DNA of 6,534 bases, from contig JAJFIM010000230.1 of assembly GCA_021774995.1 (NCBI GenBank), positions 1 to 6,534 on the forward strand, written 5' to 3'. A program made the position numbers and the translations under genes. This stretch comes from Alphaproteobacteria bacterium. GTDB taxonomy: Bacteria; Pseudomonadota; Alphaproteobacteria; SMXP01. Below are positions 1 to 5,548 of the stretch, piece by piece. The notes beneath the pieces were generated by a model. The model worked only from the letters and a program-made list of their open reading frames with translations, was not told the origin of the DNA and did not search any database. How positions within the stretch are numbered: the first letter of the stretch is position 1; each line of letters begins with the position of its first letter.

Positions 1-924
1 ACAGACACCAGCAATCTGTGCCGAATCATCCAACAGACCCAGCCCGATGAGATTTATAATCTTGGCGCGCAAAGCCATGTGGCGGTGTCTTTCGACTCGC
101 CTGAATACACGGCAAACACCGATGCGATGGGAACGCTGAGACTGCTAGAGGCCATCAGGATTCTCAACCTTCAGGATAAAGTGCGCTTTTACCAAGCCTC
201 GACATCCGAGCTTTATGGTAAAACGCAAGAAACGCCTCAGAGCGAAACAACGCCCTTTTATCCGCGCTCCCCTTACGGGGTTGCCAAGCTCTACGCCTAT
301 TGGATTACCGTGAATTACCGGGAAGCGTATGGCCTGTTTGCGTGCAACGGCATTTTATTCAATCACGAATCTCCTTTGCGCGGCGAGACGTTTGTCACGC
401 GCAAAATCACGCGCGGTTTGGCGCGCATGGCAGTCGGTTTGCAAGATTGTTTGTGGCTTGGCAATTTGAACGCGCGCCGCGATTGGGGGCACGCGCGCGA
501 TTACGCCGAGATGCAATGGCTGATGCTGCAACAAGAAGAACCGGAAGATTTTGTCATTGCCACGGGGACGCAATACTCCGTGCGAGACTTTGTCGAAAAG
601 TCGGCATTGAGACTGGGACTCCATCTCAAATTTGAGGGGGACGGGGTTGATGAGATTGGCGTCGTCTCCGAGATTGAAAACGCGCAAGCCGATCATTTGA
701 GTAAAGGGGACGTCATCATACGATTGGACAGCCGGTATTACAGGCCAACGGAAGTTGAAACTTTATTGGGCGATCCCTCCAAAGCGCGGCGCAAACTGGG
801 TTGGCGCCCCAAAACGACATTCGATGAGCTGGTTGCGGAGATGGTGGATGAAGACCTGAAACTGGCGCAGCGCGACGAACTCGTCAAACGTTCAGGTCAT
901 AAGGCGTTTTCTCATTACGAATAG
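1..924 (+). CDS. gmd: GDP-mannose 4,6-dehydratase, 5'-truncated by window edge
   Basis: Extended SDR-family enzyme that converts GDP-mannose to GDP-4-keto-6-deoxymannose in the cytoplasm, using bound NADP. The reading frame is open from base 1, giving 307 residues; a GTG at 79 is internal, not a start. By comparison with the E. coli enzyme as I recall it (373 residues), about 64 N-terminal residues, including the GxxGxxG nucleotide-binding loop, lie outside the window. Visible hallmarks: NLGAQSHV near residue 20, STSELYG (catalytic Thr68 and Glu70 of the fragment), the YxxxK pair (Tyr92, Lys96) in SPYGVAK, then NGILFNHESP, RGETFVTRKI, RDWGHARDY, and the C-terminal RPTEVETLLGDPSKA and LGWRP segments. 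All fall in the expected order and spacing, so the gene looks intact where visible. The neighbour fcl follows after 15 bases, and the two probably share a transcript. Identification is very secure. Confidence 0.97.
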   Translation, partial: TDTSNLCRIIQQTQPDEIYNLGAQSHVAVSFDSPEYTANTDAMGTLRLLEAIRILNLQDKVRFYQASTSELYGKTQETPQSETTPFYPRSPYGVAKLYAYWITVNYREAYGLFACNGILFNHESPLRGETFVTRKITRGLARMAVGLQDCLWLGNLNARRDWGHARDYAEMQWLMLQQEEPEDFVIATGTQYSVRDFVEKSALRLGLHLKFEGDGVDEIGVVSEIENAQADHLSKGDVIIRLDSRYYRPTEVETLLGDPSKARRKLGWRPKTTFDELVAEMVDEDLKLAQRDELVKRSGHKAFSHYE

Positions 925-939
925 TCGGTAGTCTCAGAC

Positions 940-1908
940 ATGCTTAAAAATGATATGCGCGTTTATGTTGCCGGTTGCCATGGCATGGTGGGCTCTGCCG
1001 TCGTTCGCGCGCTGGAAGAAAAAGATTTCTCTGTTGTCACGTCAGGAAGACGCGCGCAGCTTGATCTGACCAATCAAGCGGATACGCTTCGTTTTTTAGA
1101 AAAGTCAGACATAGATTACGTCATCATAGCAGCGGCAAAAGTGGGGGGCATTCACGCCAATAACGAATATCCTGCGGAATTCATTTATCAAAATCTGATG
1201 ATCGAATGCAATCTGGTGAACGGGGCCTATCGCACCGGCGTTCAGGGGCTCATGCTTATGGGGAGTTCCTGTATTTATCCAAAACTGGCCAGCCAGCCGA
1301 TGGATGAAAATGCATTGCTGACCGGCCCGCTTGAACCCACGAACGAGCCTTACGCCGTTGCCAAAATTGCGGGCATTAAGATGTGCGAATCTTATAACCG
1401 TCAGTATGAGACTGATTACCGGTCTATTATGCCGACAAACCTCTATGGGCCTAACGATAATTATGGCGGCCAGGACAGTCATGTGATTCCGGCTCTGATC
1501 AAAAAATTTCACGAAGCTAAAATGGCGGAACTTTCCTCGGTAGAGGTGTGGGGGACGGGCAAAGCGCGGCGCGAGTTTTTGCATGTGGATGATCTGGCCG
1601 CGGCGTGCCTTCACGTGATGACGCTTTCTCAAGAGGTTTATCAAAAACACACGGCGCCCATGTTGTCGCATATCAATGTCGGGTACGGCGAAGACGTCGC
1701 CATTGGGGATCTGGCGCATCAAATAAGAGACGTTATCGGCTATCGCGGCGACGTGATATTTGACGTCAGCAAGTCGGACGGCGCGCCGCGCAAGCTTCTT
1801 GATTCGCATAAGTTGAATTCATTGGGATGGCGGCCCAATATATCATTGGAAGACGGTTTGGCGGACGCCTATCAAGACTATCTGCGCCAATTGGAGAATG
1901 CCGGCTAG
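940..1908 (+). CDS. fcl: GDP-L-fucose synthase (epimerase/reductase)
   Basis: Also called wcaG. It catalyses the NADPH-dependent 3,5-epimerisation and 4-reduction of GDP-4-keto-6-deoxymannose, the product of gmd just upstream, to GDP-L-fucose. The protein has 322 residues; the E. coli enzyme has 321. The Rossmann loop is Gly12-x-x-Gly15-x-x-Gly18. The catalytic triad is visible as Ser109 in MGSSCIYP and Tyr138/Lys142 in YAVAK; Cys111 and His181 match the residues assigned to epimerisation in E. coli (Cys109, His179), all with the same offset of two. NLYGPNDN, RREFLHVDDLA and LGWRP are further family signatures. The ATG at 940 is preferred, though no clear Shine-Dalgarno sequence precedes it; an ATG at 955 (residue 6) would still leave the Rossmann strand complete. 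Translational coupling to gmd is plausible given the 15-base gap. No anomaly in the coding sequence. Confidence 0.97.
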   Translation: MLKNDMRVYVAGCHGMVGSAVVRALEEKDFSVVTSGRRAQLDLTNQADTLRFLEKSDIDYVIIAAAKVGGIHANNEYPAEFIYQNLMIECNLVNGAYRTGVQGLMLMGSSCIYPKLASQPMDENALLTGPLEPTNEPYAVAKIAGIKMCESYNRQYETDYRSIMPTNLYGPNDNYGGQDSHVIPALIKKFHEAKMAELSSVEVWGTGKARREFLHVDDLAAACLHVMTLSQEVYQKHTAPMLSHINVGYGEDVAIGDLAHQIRDVIGYRGDVIFDVSKSDGAPRKLLDSHKLNSLGWRPNISLEDGLADAYQDYLRQLENAG

Positions 1909-1952
1909 CTTGGATTCACGCGCCCTTGCTCTCCTTAGTTAAAAAACTTAAT

Positions 1953-1960
1953 GTTGCAAC
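1953..1960. promoter_or_regulatory. 8-bp perfect palindrome GTTGCAAC upstream of membrane paralog A
   Basis: The bases GTTGCAAC read the same on both strands and lie 22 bases before the start codon at 1983. It could be half of an operator or a short stem, but 8-bp palindromes occur by chance and no second copy is seen. The surrounding 1909-1982 gap is AT-rich in its middle (a run of six A at 1941-1946) and shows no convincing -35/-10 pair or terminator hairpin. Confidence 0.15.
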
Positions 1961-1967
1961 TCACTTT

Positions 1968-1985
1968 GCGCTGGGGGGCGATATG
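1968..1985 (+). promoter_or_regulatory. G-run ribosome-binding block and start codon of membrane paralog A
   Basis: GCGC-T-GGGGGG-CGAT precedes the ATG at 1983. The run of six G at 1973-1978 is the only Shine-Dalgarno-like stretch at a suitable distance, four bases before the ATG. The same block, with one indel, precedes the paralog at 4604. This is the main reason for choosing 1983 as the start rather than the in-frame ATG at 1827, which lies inside fcl. Confidence 0.55.
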
Positions 1986-2921
1986 GTTGAAACCGAGGAG
2001 CGAAAACTGCCGGTCTTTAAAACGGTTGGCCGCGCCTATTGGTTTTTGTTCAAAAATTTCTTTGAAATTTTACGCGTCTCTTGGTTTGGCGTGCTGATTT
2101 ACGTGGCGCTGTTTGGCCTCGCGTTTTTTGCCGTGTCCTTTTATGCGCAATTTTCCTCTCTCAACCCATTTTCAGAAAACCGCACTGTGATCCTGTTTGC
2201 GGCTTGGATTGGCGCGGTTTTTCTCATCCAAATCATGCTTGTTATGGCGATAATGCGCGTGTTTTTTGATAGGCCGCGGGGAAGTGGATTCATATATTTG
2301 CGGTTTGGCGTTCCTGAGGCGCGGTTTATCGCTTTTGATATGATTTGGCTATTGATCGTCGCCGCTATAATGACGGTTTATTTTTTAACTTATTGGGGTT
2401 TGACGCTTATATTACCGCCAGCGCTGTCTTATTTCATCTTGCTTTTCGATAATGTCATTATCCTGATTCAACAATCGGCGGCGATGGTTGCAATTCTTTC
2501 AATTCTTTACGTGATTACCGCAATAGTTTTAGCTGTCGCTCTGATGGCGCCTTTGATCATTATCGGCATGCGTTTTGCCATCGCGCAATCGACGATTATG
2601 GCTGAGGATAAAATTGGCCTTATGCGGACATGGCGCCTCACCCAGGGAAATTTTTGGCGACTGCTTGGCGCCTATATTTTGGCGTGGATTCCGTTGCTTG
2701 GGTTTGAGGCGCTTCAACGCGCTTTTCTGCCGATGGAGTTTGAAAAAAAGATTTTGAGCATTCCGCCGGGCAATTTGGACATGCTGCGCGCCTTGGTGAC
2801 GCCCACGGATATTGTAGAGCTTATCGGTGTGGCGTTTGTTTCTTATTTAACGCTTTGGGCGGTTATGGGGGGCGTTTCGGGCGCCGCTTACCGGGCGTTG
2901 GCGGCGCCGGTCAATGAGTGA
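1983..2921 (+). CDS. Polytopic inner-membrane protein, paralog A (function unknown)
   Basis: A 312-residue protein with a charged, probably cytoplasmic N-terminus followed by about six hydrophobic segments, roughly at residues 34-56, 68-92, 118-142, 145-197 (probably two passes), 224-241 and 275-298. I do not recognise a named gene. Conserved blocks shared with the protein at 4604-5548 are: residues 1-36 (28 of 36 identical), VFFDRPRGSG at 93-102, RTWRLTQGNFWRLLGAY at 215-231, and GAAYRAL near the C-terminus. The S/T-W-R-x-x-x-G-N-x-W-R-L block resembles the membrane domain found with glycerophosphodiester phosphodiesterases and related uncharacterised membrane proteins, but no phosphodiesterase domain is present, so this is only a weak structural hint. 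Start chosen at 1983 because of the shared start block. It begins 74 bases after fcl and is probably a separate functional unit. Confidence 0.85.
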   Translation: MVETEERKLPVFKTVGRAYWFLFKNFFEILRVSWFGVLIYVALFGLAFFAVSFYAQFSSLNPFSENRTVILFAAWIGAVFLIQIMLVMAIMRVFFDRPRGSGFIYLRFGVPEARFIAFDMIWLLIVAAIMTVYFLTYWGLTLILPPALSYFILLFDNVIILIQQSAAMVAILSILYVITAIVLAVALMAPLIIIGMRFAIAQSTIMAEDKIGLMRTWRLTQGNFWRLLGAYILAWIPLLGFEALQRAFLPMEFEKKILSIPPGNLDMLRALVTPTDIVELIGVAFVSYLTLWAVMGGVSGAAYRALAAPVNE

Positions 2922-2963
2922 GGCGCCTTCAGACGAACCACGCGCATCAGTGATGGGACGGTC

Positions 2964-4439
2964 TTAAAGAGGTAAATCAATCACCTTGCCATTCAAAGTG
3001 ATTTTCCCATTCTCAAAACTATATTCACTGCGATAAGCATTGCCCTCAATGTCCTCTACAAGAAAACCTTGTGCGACAAAGCCGTCAATCGATTGTTGCA
3101 CCACTTGCGTCATTTGTTCATCTGTCATCTGCGCGCCAAGTGCGGCTAATTGCGGCTCTAAAATTCTGCTTGCCATATCGTGAGCAAGGGAGCGGGGGAT
3201 AACGAGCTGCCCTTCAGATGTAACGCGGTTGATCAGGTTTTGGATATCTTTGAGATCAATGTCTCCGCCGCCATCAAAATGTATGCCCATATTGGATGCG
3301 AGCGTTCCCGATGGCAGGGTAAAGCTGAAATCCCGCATGATGTATTCCGGAGAGCTCTGCAAAAATGAAATACCCAGATTTTCTCCTTCCTCCAACAGCA
3401 TTTTCTGGAGTGCGTTCGCGTCTCCCATGTTGAGGCCAAGAATAAGAGTGTAATACGCATCGAATGCCTTCTTATCAATATTGCGAAAAATGGCGTCAAA
3501 TTTACCATTCGTAACTTCGAATTCATCGAAACGCATGGATGGAAGATCAACGACCATGTCGCTATGAACCACAGGCCCCTCGTCCCAGGTATTAGAAGTT
3601 AGCGTGAAGCCGTCCATGGAAAATGCAGTGGCGGCCGTATTCGATTGCACGGCGCCAATGCTGAACGAACTTTTCCCGCCCCACATATAGTCCGTGACCT
3701 TATCGCCATCGATTTTCATTTCGATATTGTCGATGTTCATTGTGACTGCATCGCCTTGCACTGAAATTTGAGGTATGTGGAACGTTGCTTCGAGTTCGTC
3801 GCTGGAGCCCGCAATATCCATTTCAATATCGTTCATATCAAAGTCTCCATCACTGCTTTTGATAGAGAGTTGAGGTAAAACGGCTGATCCGGAGTAATGG
3901 CCAGTCGTGCTTGCGTATGTAAACGTTTCGGAATATCCCGACATTTTTACGGATAAATTATTCTCCTGATCGACATAGTCTATTTCGGGCAGTTTGCTTG
4001 TTCCGGAAATTTCGCCGTTAAAGCGGGTGATGAGCGTCGAGTGCGCGAGGGGCTGGTCGCCGATAAATTTGTCAACTTCCGCGATGCGACTCCAATCGGG
4101 TCTAAAATCCATTTCTTGCGCGGCCGCCGCGACAATGACGGACCCATCCACAAAGACGAGCGGTCCGTGATTGATGTGAAGCGTGAAGTCGTTCGTCGTA
4201 TAGGCCGACAAATCCGCTTCGGCGAAGGTATTCAAAAACGGGACTTCGACGTGAAAATCCACCTCAGAAGAAAACCATCCGCGGCGATAATCCGCAATGG
4301 AGATTTTATAATAGACGGAAGAAGACAGTTGTTCCGTGAGGGAAGTGATTTCCAGTTCAGCGACCTGGCCGCTATAGTTCGGCGTCGTTCCCAAGATAAC
4401 GGCAAAGACGGCGCTGTTGAAAATAGTTTTAAATCGCAT
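2964..4439 (-). CDS. YdgA/DUF945-family envelope protein
   Basis: A 491-residue protein read leftwards, similar in length to E. coli YdgA (about 500). A short basic N-terminus (MRFK) and hydrophobic stretch at about residues 5-17 suggest export or an N-terminal membrane anchor; no clear signal-peptidase site such as AxA is visible. Family hallmarks I recognise are the Y-x-R-G-x-F-S-S motif at residues 51-58, the His-Gly-Pro triplet at 91-93, and the C-terminal NGKITLNG at 477-484, matching NGQITLNG in YdgA. The middle is beta-rich alternating sequence of the sort seen in long periplasmic lipid- or AsmA-like proteins, though that comparison is inference. No catalytic motif is evident. Convergent with paralog A (42-base gap) and divergent from paralog B (164-base gap). 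Molecular function of the family is poorly defined. The family call rests on motif recall, not a search. Confidence 0.8.
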   Translation of the reverse strand: MRFKTIFNSAVFAVILGTTPNYSGQVAELEITSLTEQLSSSVYYKISIADYRRGWFSSEVDFHVEVPFLNTFAEADLSAYTTNDFTLHINHGPLVFVDGSVIVAAAAQEMDFRPDWSRIAEVDKFIGDQPLAHSTLITRFNGEISGTSKLPEIDYVDQENNLSVKMSGYSETFTYASTTGHYSGSAVLPQLSIKSSDGDFDMNDIEMDIAGSSDELEATFHIPQISVQGDAVTMNIDNIEMKIDGDKVTDYMWGGKSSFSIGAVQSNTAATAFSMDGFTLTSNTWDEGPVVHSDMVVDLPSMRFDEFEVTNGKFDAIFRNIDKKAFDAYYTLILGLNMGDANALQKMLLEEGENLGISFLQSSPEYIMRDFSFTLPSGTLASNMGIHFDGGGDIDLKDIQNLINRVTSEGQLVIPRSLAHDMASRILEPQLAALGAQMTDEQMTQVVQQSIDGFVAQGFLVEDIEGNAYRSEYSFENGKITLNGKVIDLPL

Positions 4440-4456
4440 GATTTACCCCCCCCTCA
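4437..4456 (-). promoter_or_regulatory. G8-tract ribosome-binding site of the DUF945 gene
   Basis: Read on the minus strand, TGAGGGGGGGG is followed by TAAATC and the ATG. The G tract (C8 at 4446-4453 on the plus strand) is the only Shine-Dalgarno-like element and sits six bases from the start. A mononucleotide run of eight in the spacing region is length-unstable in principle, so translation efficiency could vary between cells; that is inference. Confidence 0.5.
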
Positions 4457-4478
4457 CATACAAACCCCATGACCTACC

Positions 4479-4484
4479 TATAAT
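4479..4484 (+). promoter_or_regulatory. Possible -10 box (TATAAT) in the divergent gap
   Basis: An exact TATAAT on the plus strand, in the gap between the divergent DUF945 gene and paralog B, would give a transcript start near 4491 and a leader of about 110 bases before the ATG at 4604. No good -35 hexamer lies 16-18 bases upstream (the best, CATACA, matches 3 of 6). The opposite strand offers TATTAT in the same place, also without a -35. Treat as a candidate only. Confidence 0.3.
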
Positions 4485-4504
4485 AGAGCACGTTTCGCCT
4501 GTGG

Positions 4505-4557
4505 GGGCCATCACCAAAGGAGGCTCTCTCTCCTTGCGCTATTTCGCAACTTGGCCC
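4505..4557 (+). promoter_or_regulatory. Possible structured leader upstream of membrane paralog B
   Basis: Three short inverted repeats are nested here. GGGCCA (4505-4510) can pair with TGGCCC (4552-4557). Inside, AAGGAG (4517-4522) can pair with CTCCTT (4530-4535), and TTGCG (4534-4538) with CGCAA (4545-4549). The inner two compete for two T bases, or coexist as a three-way junction if the first is shortened to GGAG/CTCC. AAAGGAGG at 4516-4523 is a near-perfect Shine-Dalgarno sequence that the first stem would hide. No match to a known riboswitch class is recognised, and short stems like these can arise by chance. Confidence 0.25.
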
Positions 4558-4588
4558 ATGTTTATGGCTCAATTTCATTGGGTGGCAG

Positions 4589-4606
4589 GCGCATGGGGGC
4601 GATATG
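4589..4606 (+). promoter_or_regulatory. G-run ribosome-binding block and start codon of membrane paralog B
   Basis: GCGC-AT-GGGGG-CGAT precedes the ATG at 4604, the same arrangement as before paralog A at 1983. The five-G run lies four bases before the ATG. The conservation of this block beyond the coding sequence supports 4604 as the true start and indicates that the duplication included it. Confidence 0.55.
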
Positions 4607-5548
4607 GCAGAGACGAAGAGACTAAAACTTCCCGTATTTAGAACCGTGGGCAGAACTTACGGGTTTTTGTTTAAAAGATTTTTTGAAATTCTGCGCGTGA
4701 GTTGGTTTGGTATTGTGGGTATGGCTGTGGTTATTGTAGGCATGTTTGCGATGATTATGGGTGTGGGCGGCGATCTGCGGGAGGGGGCGCCAATCGTGGC
4801 AATGAGCCCTGCCGAAATGTTAGAGGAGCCTCTCTTTTATATTTTTCTTCTCGCCTATATTCCGATGTTTGTCTTCATTGTGATGGTGTCGGTTGGCGTT
4901 ACGAAAGTATATTTTGATCTGCCGCGCGGTTCAGGCGCATTCTATTTCAAACTAGATGGTGCGTTCTGGCGCGTTCTGGCGGCGTATATTCTCTATTTCC
5001 TGTTTTATATTACGCTGGATTCGGCCCTGTCTGGAGGTATGGTTGCTCTGTTGGGGTTAGCGTCTGCGCAGGGCGGTAGCGATCCTCAAAATATTTTTCA
5101 GCAATTTTCAACGCCAATAGGCATCGTTTTTATTATTGGCGCTATGATTTTGTATTTTCTTTTTCTGTTTATTTCGCTGCGGATCAGTCTGCTTGTTCCC
5201 GCCGCCGTTACGGATGGCGGCCTTGGCTTTTCGCGATCTTGGCGTTTTATGAAAGGGAATGTGTGGAGGCTTATCGGCGCTTATTTAGTGATGATCATTT
5301 TGTTTTATGTGCTGATGGCCGCGCTAATAATTGGATTGGCCAGCGCCGCTACTGCGATAGGCGCTTTTGCCCAATGGGGAGAACCCCCGGGTACGCGCAG
5401 CGTGTTGGTCATGATGATTCCAGTTTTTTTTCTATTCTATTCAGTTTTTTTCGGAGTGTTGATTGGGTTGGGATCGGCGGCATATAAAGCACTTCGGCCA
5501 AACGAAAACGCCACACTGGTGGATGGCGAAGTACAGGTTGCGGCTTAA
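4604..5548 (+). CDS. Polytopic inner-membrane protein, paralog B (function unknown)
   Basis: A 314-residue paralog of the protein at 1983-2921, with a conserved cytoplasmic-looking N-terminus (28 of the first 36 residues identical) and about six hydrophobic stretches, near residues 34-55, 77-100, 122-150, 170-200, 221-254 and 266-292. The blocks VYFDLPRGSG (102-111), RSWRFMKGNVWRLIGAY (211-227) and GSAAYKAL (290-297) match paralog A; the intervening membrane segments have diverged strongly. A second copy of the W-R-x-x-x-A-Y motif occurs at 122-128 (WRVLAAY), suggesting an internal two-fold repeat. The tail carries about 17 extra polar residues after AAYKAL. No catalytic motif or named gene is recognised; a membrane-domain fold of the glycerophosphodiester-phosphodiesterase-associated type is a weak possibility. 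Its stop codon overlaps that of the convergent uvrA. Confidence 0.85.
   Translation: MAETKRLKLPVFRTVGRTYGFLFKRFFEILRVSWFGIVGMAVVIVGMFAMIMGVGGDLREGAPIVAMSPAEMLEEPLFYIFLLAYIPMFVFIVMVSVGVTKVYFDLPRGSGAFYFKLDGAFWRVLAAYILYFLFYITLDSALSGGMVALLGLASAQGGSDPQNIFQQFSTPIGIVFIIGAMILYFLFLFISLRISLLVPAAVTDGGLGFSRSWRFMKGNVWRLIGAYLVMIILFYVLMAALIIGLASAATAIGAFAQWGEPPGTRSVLVMMIPVFFLFYSVFFGVLIGLGSAAYKALRPNENATLVDGEVQVAA
4961..4980 (+). repeat. Perfect 10-bp tandem duplication inside paralog B
   Basis: GCGTTCTGGC occurs twice in a row. Ten is not a multiple of three, so gain or loss of one unit would shift the frame. The encoded stretch (AFWRVLAA) aligns without a gap to paralog A, so the present state appears to be in frame. 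Confidence 0.8.
5421..5451 (+). repeat. Direct repeat CAGTTTTTTT, 21-base period, in paralog B
   Basis: CAGTTTTTTT lies at 5421-5430 and again at 5442-5451, so the T runs are eight and seven long. The 21-base period equals seven codons and encodes VFF twice within the last hydrophobic segment. It may be only a by-product of coding two Val-Phe-Phe triplets. Confidence 0.6.

Noticed and set aside
79..81. GTG as the start of gmd
   Set aside because: The frame is open to base 1 and encodes conserved GMD sequence (NLGAQSHV) before it.
1105..1809. Long open frame on the minus strand inside fcl
   Set aside because: It is the antisense of an intact, well-recognised enzyme and has no recognisable domain or start signal.
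1926..1952. Promoter before paralog A (TTGCTC then CTTAAT)
   Set aside because: The hexamers match the consensus poorly and the spacing is 15 bases, so it is no better than chance.
1827..1982. An in-frame upstream extension of paralog A starting at the ATG at 1827
   Set aside because: It would overlap the last 82 bases of fcl and add a 52-residue stretch absent from paralog B. The shared start block at 1983 and 4604 fixes the start at 1983.
2922..2963. Terminator between the convergent paralog A and DUF945 genes
   Set aside because: Only a 4-bp stem (CATC/GATG at 2945-2955) is present, with no T tract, so a rho-independent terminator cannot be supported.
4961..4980. The 10-bp tandem duplication as evidence of a frameshift in paralog B
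   Set aside because: The protein aligns without a gap to paralog A on both sides and the frame remains open to a sensible C-terminus.
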